Positions 1 through 11,772 of a stretch of DNA of 64,000 nt are shown piece after piece (within the stretch, counting starts at the first letter, position 1; each line of letters opens with the position of its first letter). The stretch is from Antitrichia curtipendula. Its lineage: Eukaryota > Streptophyta > Bryopsida > Hypnales > Leucodontaceae. The stretch lies in NCBI GenBank assembly GCA_951230915.1, contig OX579636.1, forward strand, positions 40,241,912 through 40,305,911, written 5' to 3'. The position numbers and the translations under genes were made by a program. The notes under the pieces were generated by a model. It was not told the DNA's origin. It made no database searches and saw only the letters and a list, made by a program, of their open reading frames with translations.

Positions 1-208
1 TTTAGAGCCCACAAAAATGCACTTTTCTGCAACTTCAGAAATTCATAACTAATTCCACAAAGCTTCAAAAAATATGAAACAACTTGGGTTAGATGCCAAT
101 TTCTTTTGCCTTTCAAGGAAAATTTACTAAAAAGTATTTTAAGAAGTTCTACCTCCCCGAAAGTCAGCTTCAGCTCTTAGATGAGTGGTTTATGGACCTC
201 CTACCTTA
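1..208 (+). repeat. Truncated copy of the TAAGGTAGT MITE family (window edge)
   Basis: Matches the right half of the complete element at 49765-50178: aattcataactaatt, a-rich tract, then an acttg(t/g)gttag block, ending in cctacctta-like sequence at 208. The left part lies outside the window. Confidence 0.6.
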
Positions 209-3200
209 CATGGCCTACAAGAAGTCAGAATGATGGTGGAACCTGAATGGAAGCAATCTTATTATGTCTACACTTGGTATTGACCGCAGGTTTGTTTTTT
301 TTCATTTATTTTAAAGCAGTGCAGAAAGTGGAGTGATTCAGCTATTCACATCCACGAAAATGGATGAAACTTGCAATATATGGATGAAATTTTATTTATT
401 CATCCCAAAGAGTATACATTTATTTGAAATAGAGCAACAGTGACCCAAGATTAGGTACCATTTTGCAATTTCATCCACTAAAAAAGGAAGAATATCTCAC
501 CAAGTATTTCCTATAAAAAAAATTGTATCATGAAAAATTCGCTCAAAAAATTGTGGAAAATTTGAAAAGTGTATAAAATACTTATATATTATTTTTATGA
601 TATTTTGGAGACTTTTTTGTGAATTATAAATAACCATAAATATATTGAAGTCATATTTTAGTTGGTAATATTTTACTCAACAAAATATTAAAATTTATAA
701 AATTCTTAATAGAAATGTGAAAATTAATTTTCATCCTACTTTCTAAAGAATCTTTGGAAAAAATTTACTTCTGTTAAAATTTATTTTCACTAGAAAAAAA
801 TTGATTATGAATCCTTGTTTTAGCCAACATATTTGCAAATCCCACCTAATTGTGTCACTATCTACATCTTGTTTTACTTTAGAATCTAAATATAGGATAG
901 TCATTCTTGTCTCATGAGATTTGAATCACATGAACAAGAGAAGAATGACAATTGTTAGTTGGAGGCACCCATTCTTGTTACTTTAAGCAATTCTGCATAT
1001 ATTGAAGTAGAATCAATACATGGAATTATTTTTAACACGTTGCCAATTGAAAATTATGAATTAAAAAAAATTTGATAAATTTATGAATATATATGATTAT
1101 GCTATGAATTTGTAAAGTTTGATTACATGGTATATCTCAAACCATTTTTACATTCATGTATGCAAACTATACATTTTGAATTTCTTATACCTACATATTT
1201 TCAACTTTAGTTTAGTGTTGGAAATAGGTGCCTCAACCTTAGGTTTTGGTTCAAAAATGAAGATGAAGTGTAGATAGTGGTGCAATAAGGCACTAATCTC
1301 ATTTAGGTAGACTTACCTTCTTTATGTTTGATATTTTTCAAGTGAAGAAGGGATGAATTCTATAAGTACTTGTATCAAATGAATGCTCTAAAATACTCTT
1401 CCCAAATGCTCAAATTTTAATCTTTTGTAATGTCTTGATAAATCCAATTGTAATCTAATTGTAGGAACTTTATACTAACTTGATAAAGTGTATCTTCTTG
1501 AAATTTTGGAGTGAAAATACCCATTGATTAGAGGATCTATGGGGTCAAATTTCAAACAAAGTATTTCTAGTCCTCTCCAAGAGTGAAGTTTCATCTTTCA
1601 AACTTTTTAGTAAAAAACATATGTGTGCACAAATTTGTGCATTTTTAATATTATTTTGAAGACATGTGTGAGAATATATGGAAGAAGAAATTTCATATTC
1701 TTTTTTGAAAAGAAAAATATTAATCGTGAGCACTTATAAAAATACACACTTGAAAAAAAATTTAGAAATACAATGGTTGCATAGACTAAAAAATGATCTT
1801 CCAGAAGACTTACATAATGGCTTTGATCATAGGCTAGTGGGATTTTTTAGTAATCATTTTCCTACTTGAGGTGGCCTATTTTTCCAAGGACTACGAAGCA
1901 ATTCTTTATTCCAAAATCACTATTAAGTGTTGTTTTTTAAATCAACATATAATAGATTTTTAGAATTTTTTTTTTATAAATCTAATTGTAAAATCTTGTT
2001 TAATGAAATTAAAATAATTACTCCCAAATTTTCAAAGAATTTGATAGCTCAGATTTGAGATATTTCAATCAAAGTTTAGTTTAGAGTAAAAATTAATAGG
2101 AATTTTTTCTCTAGCAAAATGACTTTGAGGGGCCATATTTCAAAATTTATAAACTTAAAATATTTGATTTTTTTAACCAAATACAACTATGAATAATTGA
2201 AAACATTTATGTCAATTTTTATAAGGATTGGAGCAATGAAAGATTATGTTTAAAGTCTTGCAATCAATAATTTAGATCCATAACATTCTTAAACTTCAAA
2301 GTAGGGGACCCTTTGCTTTCCATAAGTGAAATCTTCTTTTACTATAGAAAATCATGAAATTGAAGCTTGTCCATAAATTGTGCCTATTGTACAAGTAATT
2401 ATATTATTATATATAGTAGTGTTGTGGAGAGACTCTAACTTCTTTTTACAAGAATGTTATGACCAATAAAATAAGACTCCACATGATTGCAGCCATCAAC
2501 TATATATTCCAACCAATAAGTTCTTTGCCTATTTGTACTATGTATGGAATATTTTTTCTTGAGAAGTGGCCTTCAAATATCTTTTAAAACAATTTGCAGT
2601 GAACATTCTTTGACGTATTTGAGTTTGAAAAATCATCTAAAGCAAAGTTTTTATCCATATATATTTGTACAAGTCTAGTGTTGTTAGAGATTGCAAGAAA
2701 ATAATGTTTTAATTGAAAATTAAAAAATATTTTTTACATTTTGTAACATTAGATAATGATGCTTTGAATCCTCTTCGAATATTTTTCCCTACTAATGACC
2801 TTTTTTTTAGGAAATCACTATGAAGAATTGAGTTAAAAGTCTACAAAAATAGGAACCCTTGGTTTCCATTCTTTGAAAAATTATTGAATAGAACTAGGTA
2901 AAACCGTAAAAGATGGAAGGAAAACTAAAGTGTTAATACTTCTCAAATGGAATCAAAACACTTCTATATCATTGATGAGATTTTTCTTGTAATAGGGCCT
3001 AGTTTTCTTGTAATAGGGCCTAGCTAAATCCAATGAACCATTTTTTTGGAAAATTGTAAAAATTGAGTTATAAAACAAACCCAATGCATTATTTTTTTGA
3101 AAAAGATGTTTAGATTGACCACAAAACATTATACTTTATAACTTTTGCATCACTAATCTAAATGGAATGTATCAAAACTTTCCATATAGACCAAAGAGAT

Positions 3201-3453
3201 TTTAATCCCTAAAGAATTGGGGGTGTTTGAGCATAGTCCTTGTTTTTTTAACTAGCTCTTATAACAAGCATATTTCTTCATTCATGTGGAATAATTTTGA
3301 TGATTGCCACCATTGAAATGAAACAAGATTTATGTAGCTTTCCTATAATAAAAAAATCAACAAAATCACCCATTTTCTCAAAAAAAATTCATTTAGATTG
3401 CTTTGACGAATTCAATAGGAAAAATCATTTAGGGTCTCTTTGATGCTTACAAT
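209..3453. other. AT-rich intergenic DNA, no gene seen
   Basis: Very AT-rich sequence with many homopolymer runs and no ORF that reads as a known protein. The longest frames are about 60 codons, overlap on both strands and have simple composition. A short direct repeat (tttcttgtaatagggcctag) occurs at about 2981-3024. I see no RNA gene. Confidence 0.5.
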
Positions 3454-3454
3454 C

Positions 3455-4427
3455 TATTAACCCCTCACCGCCGAAGTCCCATTTGGGTTCTAAAACAGTA
3501 ATGCTTTTGAAGTGATGTAGATCTCAATGTCACTAAGTTATAGAGATCTTAACCGTATAATCTTGTAGTGAACATGTTGTAGATGATGTGGATCAAATTT
3601 GGAGTCATTTGACCGCATGGATTGCAAGATTATAATGTTTTAGTGTTGAAAAAAGATGCTGAAACTTTCCTTCTAACACACTTGGAGGTGAAATTCGATT
3701 TCTAAACCTACTCAAATGAAAAAACTTGAAACTATAAAGTGATTCAAAACCAACATAAAAACACATTGGTGAAAAAAAATATCATTCAATTGACTCAATA
3801 TGTTTGCAAAATGGCTTACAAATGTCAAAAAAAAGGCAAGAAAAGTTGCAAAAAACACATATGAGGCTGAACCTCCTTCTACTAAAATGCTTCTCAGTCA
3901 CTCATAACTTCTTGGATTGATATGAAATTTTAGCCACACAAACTAGACTAGTATGCGCAACTTTCTCAAAAACATTTATTGGAAACAAAAACTGTATGAA
4001 GAAGATACAAGCCTCTGAAGTTCATTGTAGTCCAAGAATGGCGGGATTTTGAACTTCGAATTGCTCCCAAGCATTCAAAACAACTTGGATTGACATGAAA
4101 ACTTTACCACAATAACTAGACTTCAAGTGGAATGTAATCCAACAAATTTTATTGAAAACAAACATTGGATGAAGGAGATACAAGCCCCGAAGTTGCAGCC
4201 TTCAAATGCAGTTTGGTGAATTCAAATTGAACCTGTGAACTTGGATTGGCTTCCAAGAAATCAATACAACTTGGATAGATCTGAAAATTGTACCACACAA
4301 ACTAGAAAAGATAGCTCAACTTTAACAACAAATTTTATTGAATTCAGACATCAAATGCAAAAGTTACAGCACTTTGAATTTTCTTTGAGGACACTTTTCG
4401 TCCCCTGCGGCGATGAGGGGTTAATGA
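3455..4427. mobile_element. Non-autonomous DNA element with GC-rich terminal inverted repeats
   Basis: The left end at 3455-3476 (ttaacccctcaccgccgaag) and the reverse complement of the right end at 4405-4427 (ttaacccctcatcgccgcag) match with two or three changes, forming inverted ends in AT-rich DNA. Inside, at about 3900-4400, lie three degenerate units of about 165 bp. Each has an 'acttggattgatatgaaa' block, a 'ccacacaaactaga' block and a 'gatacaagcc...gaagtt' block. No transposase is present, and no convincing target duplication was seen. Confidence 0.5.
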
Positions 4428-5237
4428 GGTTCACATATCAATTTTTTTTTAAATGTAGTTGTATAGGCCATGTGGTGGCCTTATGGTCCTTTAGGAATTA
4501 ATTTATTTAATGACTATTTCTTTTAATAACCACTATAAATTCTTTTTAGTGAAATAAATAATTTCTTTCACTCATGTAGTGTTGTCTAAGTGCTAAGGCT
4601 AGTTCACATACCAATTAGTGGGGGCACAATTAATCAAGCATTTGCTCAATCAATTTTTCCAACTTCAATTAATTATTCACCAAGAAACGACAACCTTGAC
4701 CATCAAATATTATATAAGATTTGCAACTTTATTTTAGCATCCAAATTTATCAAGAACAATTTACCCAACATGCATTTTTATGAATAATATTACTCTTTTT
4801 TGGATGAATGAACATTTTTTGGGATAAATAATTTTAAAATTCATTTGTATTTTTCATATTTCATCTAAATAAGTGTATCACTTCAACAAAGATTGCTTAC
4901 AAGCATTGCCCAAAATAAATGAAAATCTTGAATGTACCTTATGTGTACTCGGTCTTTTTTTTCATTTTTTATGAAGTTCCAAAGTGGCAGTATAAAAAGT
5001 TAAAGTGGTGCTCCAAATTTCAACAATCATTCACATATTGGATAGAAAATATCACATTAGCACATATCACATGTCCATAATTCTGTTTCATCCACAATCT
5101 AACAATTTCATCCAAGATTTTTTGATTTAAATCAAAAAATTCTGACAAAAGACTTCAAATTTTGTTGCCACTTTTTAGCCAAATTATTTTTTTTCTGGTG
5201 CAATTTGGCCAAAAAGAAGCCCTAAATTGAATGCGTG
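4428..5237. other. AT-rich intergenic DNA, no gene seen
   Basis: Frames of up to 65 codons have simple composition and no recognisable domain. No repeat structure beyond poly-A/T runs was noted. Confidence 0.45.
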
Positions 5238-5642
5238 AGGTAAGAGGCTCTAAAATGGAGTGGGCAATAAGAATAGACCCTATAAATGGCATGAGTTGAT
5301 TTTTAAATTGACATGTATAGTCATTGAATGAATCAAGGAAAAAAGCATTGTCAATTGCAAGAGCCAATCACTTGCTTTGCTTTCCCCATCTTTCTTTAGA
5401 ATTGCAAGTGAACCGTTCATAAAAGACCTAAGGTCATAAATAGGGACCTATGATCCAACTCGTTTGAAAATTCATAAGTAATTCAAAAATACTTGAAAAA
5501 ATACAAAATCACTTGGGTTAGATTCCTCATCTATTTCTCTTTGTCTGAAAAATGAGCTAAAATTATTCCCGTCCAATGAAATACACAATGAAATTAAGGC
5601 GGACCAGCCCTTAGATGTGCCATTTCTGAGCCTCCTACCTTA
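5238..5642 (+). mobile_element. MITE copy, TAAGGTAGT family
   Basis: Shares with the copies at 9403-9818 and 49765-50178 the order: 'gaccctata' near the left end, 'attgaatgaatcaagga', 'ttgcaagagccaatca', 'attcataagtaattc', 'acttgggttag', 'ccagccctta', and a right end of 'cctcctacctta'. The left end, taagaggctctaaaa, resembles the reverse complement of the right end. Confidence 0.6.
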
Positions 5643-5649
5643 TTGTACA

Positions 5650-6034
5650 TTCCATGTGAAGACTCTGGTTGCACATTCCTTCGTCGTGGCGTGTGGATTC
5701 GACCTAAATGACGAGCTCACGAGCGTGGCGAAACTGGCGATGACTCCTCGGTGACACCGCATCTGCTCACACCAGAATCCGAATCACGAGAACACCGATT
5801 CAATTCGACCATCGAGACGAGAAACGTGGAACCAATTCTCCGCATCCCATCTCCACAAAACAAGCCCTTCAATCCCCTGACTCTAGATCCCAACAGATCG
5901 AACACCAGTTCCCCATTTGCACAATTCGGAGAAAAACAAGGCGAGTCGTCACTCTTGTTTTTTTTGTTTCCAAACCTTGTTCTCCATCGGTTTCCTTCTC
6001 CGGATTGTGTCTTCAATCTGTTGTAGCAATCGCC
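5650..6034 (+). promoter_or_regulatory. Probable UCP promoter-proximal region and 5' UTR
   Basis: Base composition shifts sharply from AT-rich repeat DNA to mixed, GC-richer sequence just before the UCP start. A MITE copy ends at about 5642, so it abuts the likely promoter. ORFs on both strands here overlap each other and look like non-coding leader. No TATA box could be assigned with confidence. Confidence 0.4.
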
Positions 6035-8814
6035 ATGACGGGGGGAGAGGCCAAGCCCAACGCCAAAGCCATCCCGCTCTATGGCACCTTCCTGGCCAGC
6101 GCTTTCAGCGCTTCCTGGGCGGAGGTACCGATTTCTTAACCCCTGTTGATCGTGTCGGGGGGATTAGATTCGACTTGTACAACTTGGTTTGGGTTGTGGG
6201 TTTTTGTGCGATTCGTCGATCTGATGGTTCTGGCGTGCGTGAGATTTTCGCAACTGTTTTGTGGACTTTGGGTTACTTTGGGTGAGGTTTTGAATTTCCG
6301 GAGCGGCGAGGACTCGTTTTCAAGTGACTCGTACTTGTTTGTGTTTGCTACTTAAGTAGACGATTATAGAAATTGTTGCGTTAGGCATTGTTCTGCATTA
6401 GGGTACACTGATATATCGCTGCAGCAAGAATGATTAAACCTCTGATTGTGTTGCACTGTTAATGTGAGCCAGTTTAGTTCGAGAATTTTTGACAAAGCAA
6501 TAATGATCTTGCATCTACTTTTGTAGAATCTAATGTCATGATGAGAACAGTGTTCACTCATGCATGTTTTAATGCTAGGTAGGGCGTCCATCCATACTCG
6601 GAAGAGTGGGACGTTTTCTTTGGGGTTGTTAATGTTTTGAGTGATATGGAAAGCTAACAAGTATGCAATGGTCGATGACAGACATGTACCATCCCGCTAG
6701 ATACAGCCAAGGTGAGGTTGCAGCTGCAAGGGAAAGCCCTGGCAGGCGAAGTCAATGTGGTGCCCAAGTACAGAGGAATGTTCGGGACCATAGCCACCAT
6801 CGCCAGAGAAGAAGGAGTGGCCTCTCTGTGGAAGGGCATCGTTCCAGGGCTTCATCGCCAGTGCCTGTTTGGCGGGTTACGAATTGGGCTTTACGAACCG
6901 GTAAGCAATCTTCTTTGCACCTAATTCTTGGCTCCTGAAGTAGAGATTTGCTTAAGCCCTAATAAAGCCGGCTTCCAGTGGGTGGACGATTACTGTTTTC
7001 AATAGGTATTTGAAACAGATGAAGTACTTAAGTATGCTTCAGAACAATTTTTTGCAAGGTTCTGAATCAGTTCATCTGTAGAGAGAAGGAAAACTTGCGA
7101 AAATAAGACTCTGTCTTGTCAAGCAATAATTGGATAATGATTATTCGTTTTTTCTTCTGCTTATATCAATGGTTTGTACTCAGGTGAAGAATTTGTACAT
7201 TGGAAAAGACCACGTCGGAGATGCTCCACTGGTGAAGAAGATTGCTGCCGGTCTTACCACAGGTCAGATCCATGCTCTCCAGATCATTTCATTTACATTT
7301 GTTACTTCTAATTGGCTTGTAAAGAGTATTGTCTCTGTTTTACTTTTTTCAAGAGAATCTGTTGTGCCTTGTTTTATTTCCACTTTTGTTGGTCTTTGAA
7401 AACCATGGGTGGATTCAATGGCAGGGGCATTGGCCATTTGTGTGGCAAGTCCTACGGATCTCGTGAAAGTGCGACTCCAGTCGGAGGGCAAGCTCGCGCC
7501 GGGTGTGCCTCGTAGGTACAGCGGTGCCATGAATGCATACTCCACCATTGTCAAACAGGTGCGCTCTCCTTCATTTCTTCTTCTTTTCTGTCAAAATGCC
7601 ATACTTCCTTTGATTGAATTGTGGTTGCTGCATAAGTAGCTTGGGGTTATAGTCACCAAATTAGGTGACTTTGATTCTTCTTTTCTTGAAGTACAGAACC
7701 TCTGGAAGTTTTGAAACCTGATTCTGAGATTTCCTTCTTCTCCAGGCCAGCGCTGACTCGTCTGTCGTGTGCTGATTTCTTGCTGACCTAAATCCTTCGA
7801 CTTCCATTTTCAGGAAGGTTTTACTAAATTGTGGACGGGACTTGGTCCGAATGTTGCTCGTAACGCCATCATCAATGCTGCCGAACTGGCTAGTTATGAC
7901 CAAGTCAAACAGGTGAGATGAGTCCTCTCTAGCCTAGCCTATGAGGTCAGAGGATGTCCAATTTTGGTTTATTCGTTTTAGAATGTGAGTGAGAATGTTC
8001 ATGGAGGATTTTCGTTGTGCTAATGTGACATTTTGTGGATTGCAGACATTATTGAAGCTCCCTGGCTTTACAGACAACGTCGTTACTCACATACTCTCTG
8101 GATTAGGAGCAGGATTCATTGCTGTCTGTGTGGGCTCTCCTGTCGACGTGGTTAGTGTCTCTCCACTGTCGTATATCTTTCCTGAAAGACTTTTTGAAAT
8201 GGTATCATTCCACAGGTTCTGCCGAATTTCAAGCATGCGAGACCTTTTGGGTTTTGACAGGCTGACCATGAAGCGGGGATTCATTTTATTCCCAGAATTT
8301 TATTATTAAATTAATTTTGCTGTTGTGCAGGTCAAGTCCAGAATGATGGGAGGAGGACAGGGCGCATACAAGGGCACAATTGACTGTTTTGTTCAGACAT
8401 TTAAAAATGATGTCCGTGCCTCGACACCCTTCAACTCCTCTCTTAAGCTTTTCAACTCTTTCATGCATGATTGATTTTCGTTACGAAGCTTCAACCCTCA
8501 TAACATTTTAGAGCAATATGGATTGCCCACCCTTTTCACTTTAACTGCACAATGGTTGTGCAGGGTGCCGGAGCTTTTTACAAGGGTTTCTGGCCCAATT
8601 TTGGTCGACTTGGCTCCTGGAACGTCATCATGTTTATAACTGTGGAGCAGGTTCGGTTTGGTTGGAGCAGTCTTTTTAATTTGTGCCTTTGTAATTAATG
8701 CCTTTGAACATATCTATTGTGAATTAAAATCTATCTATTATGCTCAGGAACATGCTTTAACAAGGTTATCTGATGCTATTGCAGGCCAAGAAGGCTTTTA
8801 TACCAAAGGATTAG
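6035..8814 (+). CDS. UCP: Mitochondrial uncoupling protein (plant UCP, mitochondrial carrier family), nine exons
   Basis: Proton/anion carrier of the mitochondrial inner membrane that dissipates the proton gradient. Exons read by splice sites and phase: 6035-6124, 6682-6900, 7184-7262, 7425-7558, 7814-7912, 8046-8150, 8331-8411, 8564-8650, 8785-8814. All are GT-AG and every phase joins, giving 924 nt and a 307-residue protein; plant UCPs are about 305 residues. The three carrier repeats each show the PX[DE]XX[KR] signature: [10 protein letters not shown] (exon 2), [10 protein letters not shown] (exon 4) and PVDVVKSRMM (across exons 6/7). Further family marks are [29 protein letters not shown] and [15 protein letters not shown], and the protein ends AKKAFIPKD. 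The ATG at 6035 opens [11 protein letters not shown] and gives the standard length. There is no presequence, as is usual for carriers. Arabidopsis UCP1 also has nine exons. I see no frameshift or stop, so the gene looks functional. A dicarboxylate carrier (DIC) is the main alternative, but the motifs fit UCP better. Confidence 0.96.
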
Positions 8815-9402
8815 GAGAATCGAGTATGTCTTGTGAAGCTCGGATTCTTTGCCCGGAAAGGGCTTAGTGTAGGATCATCATGGTGGGTAACCTGTCTTGC
8901 GGTCCAGAAATTAAAAGTGACGTAGTGAAGAGACTCCAACTTGGAAGAGAATTTCACGGCTACTCCAATTTTGTTGCAAGGTTACTACAAATGGTAGAGG
9001 TGAATTTTTGAATTCTTTGCAAATTTTATCACATAAGAATACGAAGAAGGTTTTAGGTCATTTTTGGTGAGACTCATCTGCTTGGCATCTGCTTATTATC
9101 CTCATATTTGTTATGCTCGCAAGTATGATAGCTTTGATTAAGGTGTATAAACCTAGAAGCGTTCAGAATAAGCATCTTAGAGTATTTTCTAGTATTAGAC
9201 TGCTTCAACTTTTGCTGAGTCTTGTTCGTAATTGAAAAACAGTTCTCAAGTATTTTAGCTTGCAATGTTTGGATACTGCATGAATAAATCATGATTTTCG
9301 AAGTGCTGATTTGAAGTGTCCTCCAACTCAATTCTAAACTCTCAATGTTTGGATTGTGTACATTTTAGGTAAGAATCTGTAAGGTTTGTAAGGTTTGTTC
9401 TG
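8815..9402 (+). other. UCP 3' flank, probable 3' UTR, no gene
   Basis: The sequence follows the UCP stop codon and becomes steadily more AT-rich. ORFs are short and unconvincing. The first part is probably 3' UTR; no polyadenylation signal could be fixed with certainty. Confidence 0.35.
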
Positions 9403-9818
9403 GGTAAAGTTCACAATATGGTGTAGTTGCCATCTTCTTCAAACTGCCCCTATTTTTAGGTGGAGAATGGAGATGGGGTGATCCTTAAATGGACCAGTTT
9501 AGCAATTGAATGCATTGAGGAAAAATTGTTTTTCTATTGCAAGAGCCAATCATTGTCTTTGATTTCTGCACATTTCTTTACAAGTTGCAAGTGGACAGAT
9601 TTTGGAAGACCTATGTTCACAAATAGATGCCTATGCCCCGAATCTTTGCAATTTATAAGTAATTCACAAATGCTTGGAAAAATACAAAACCACTTGTGTT
9701 AGGTTCCACATCTATTTTTCTTTCTCTGAAAAATGATCTATAAATATTCTTGTCCATGTAAGCCTGTGAAAAAGGCATACCAGCCCTTAAATGGTCGCTT
9801 TAAGAACATACTACCTTA
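9403..9818 (+). mobile_element. MITE copy, TAAGGTAGT family
   Basis: About 415 bp with the same internal blocks as the copy at 49765-50178: gatccttaaatggaccag, gcaattgaatgcattgagg, ttgcaagagccaatcattg, ccagcccttaaatggtcgct. It ends in actacctta at 9818. It lies just downstream of UCP. Confidence 0.65.
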
Positions 9819-9844
9819 GGTGCAATGCATTTTATTAATGTTGG

Positions 9845-10146
9845 TTGTATATACTACATCAAAGTCATTACATGGCAATATTTAGTGTCACTACTCACTA
9901 CTCTAGCAATAATGCTAGTTAGATCCACACACAAGACTAGTGAAATCAAAGATGTCATTTGCATTGAAATCAATGTTGCAATCACAATAGAGAAATTGCT
10001 TGTATATACTACATCAAAGTCATTATATTGCAATATTGAGTGTTACTATTCCCTATAGCAATAATGCTAGTTAGATCTACATGCAAGATTAGTGAAGTCA
10101 AATATGTTGTCTACATTGAAATCAATGTTGTAATCACAATAGATAA
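9845..10146 (+). repeat. Two-copy tandem duplication, period about 155 bp
   Basis: ttgtatatactacatcaaag begins at 9845 and again at 10000. Both units continue through 'caataatgctagttagatc' and 'gaaatcaatgtt(g/)caatcacaatag' with roughly 10% differences. No coding potential. Confidence 0.75.
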
Positions 10147-10289
10147 AAACTTTTGGTTGTTCTCTTGTACATACTAATTCAAAACTTGTTTGGAAATTAA
10201 CCATTTTGGATATCTGTCCACTTTTGAGTTTCAGATTTCCAAACCAATTTCTAAACCACAAATTTCATTGGATCATAGAGAAGAGTATA

Positions 10290-11105
10290 TATAGATGTAA
10301 AACTCAAAATCATACAACAATTTGGATCTTTTCTATACACTATCTACCACCTAGTGATGTTACCTTTTGTTGAAATTACACTACATAATAGATTGGAACA
10401 CCATCTTCCATAAATGTAAATTCATGAGGTTGCTTGTGCACAAAATAGAACCTACTCAATGTACCCTTATAAATATTATGAACAAAATTATTTGCACTTC
10501 TTTCACCTTAAGGCATGATGACTAAAAGACTTTTGTCAAAACCTAAGAAGGCACCTCAAACCATCACAAATGTTTGGCCAAATTCAAAACTAGGTGCTAG
10601 ATAATTCCATGCATATTTCTCATGTACCTTCCACCATATATTAGTTTGCCAAGAGTTCTTTCCAAACCCAAATGACAATTCATCAATCCATATAACTTTG
10701 CTCTAATCTTCTTTTGTCCAATGCAAGTGTTTGCAAGCAAATACTAATCTTTTTGCTCCATTTTCTACATTAAGATAGGGTTTTTTTGGGAATAATACAA
10801 TTCCCAAAGTCAAGCCTACGTATGTATGCTTGTATTGTAATACAATGCACATGAAAATTTGTTGCAAGTGTTTGACATTGATCTTGATTGATGAGATGAG
10901 ACAAACCTTTTAATGTATGACCAGACAACTTCCAAGGCCTATGGCTTGTTTTTTGAGTTGCTTTGCAACCAGACACCTTCCACTTCAAAACAATAGAAAC
11001 AATGGAACGTGGCATGCTTACTTTTTATGAAAGTCCTTACAGATCAGCCCAGTTTGTTGCATTCCAACTACTAGAGCTCTCTCTTTTGTCCTCACTGTGA
11101 GTGAA
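10290..11105 (-). pseudogene. Decayed Tc1/mariner-type transposase
   Basis: Minus-strand reading gives an N-terminal helix-turn-helix region: RALVVGMQQTGL, then PRSIVSIVLKWKVSG, then RQ-like QTLATNFHVHCITIQAYIRR and FGNCIIPKKTLS. After a frameshift comes a DDE-type core: HWTKED, a stop, SKVIWIDELSFGFGK, then PSFEFGQTFVMV, a stop, GAFLGFDK, and EFTFMEDGVPIY. IDE and MEDGVPIY correspond to the first and second catalytic aspartates of the family. Two stops stand where tryptophan is normally found (DW.K and MVWG), consistent with TGG mutation. The third catalytic region and terminal inverted repeats could not be recognised. It is non-functional. Confidence 0.85.
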
Positions 11106-11772
11106 ATTTGAGGAAAAAATAAATCCCATAAGCATTGAACTATAAACCCTCAGCGAAATAAAACAGAGAAATCAAATGAGAAGTGAGACACTCACCAAAT
11201 GTTGAAACAAACTTGAATTGAATTTTAAGTATCAAGTTTTGAACCAAATTTCAGTCAAGAACTGGATTTGAAGGTGATCGAGTTGAATCTCAAATTGTTC
11301 AGGACGTCAAGATGCAAAATGATGCCAGAATGGTGGACAATATGAATGCAGCATTGTTGAAACAAAACAACAATGACATGAAACTGATGTTGATACGAAA
11401 CAATGTCTACATAAAACTGCGACAAACTCTGCCAAACTGTAATGAGGAACGGATCGTGAAAACAGCATGGGTACCGAATTTCCAAGGATTAGAACCATAA
11501 GATTCGTCACCGGTCGGGGCACCACCGGCGTTGTATGAGGTAGTAATCAATCAAGCGTTGAAATGTGTTAATGCGCCGCAATAATATGCCTGTAAGGAAT
11601 GAAGATAGAGGTAGGATAGGAGCATGACGTGGCTACAAAGTTATGAGGGTGGAGGCATTGTACATTGGTTGTAATTGGTGAACGTGCACACTTCTTGCAG
11701 TAAGAAACAGGGTGAGGAGAAAAATTCGTAAGATTATTGGACCCCACTGTACAAACTAATAAGAGGTTCACC
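11106..11772. other. Intergenic region between transposase remnant and YchJ-like gene
   Basis: Contains overlapping short ORFs on both strands and no recognised domain. The part near 11770 is the probable 3' UTR of the minus-strand YchJ-like gene. Confidence 0.4.

Noticed and set aside
5717..6016. 99-codon minus-strand ORF at the UCP 5' end
   Set aside because: Overlaps the likely UCP leader, has no motif and overlaps an equally long plus-strand frame.
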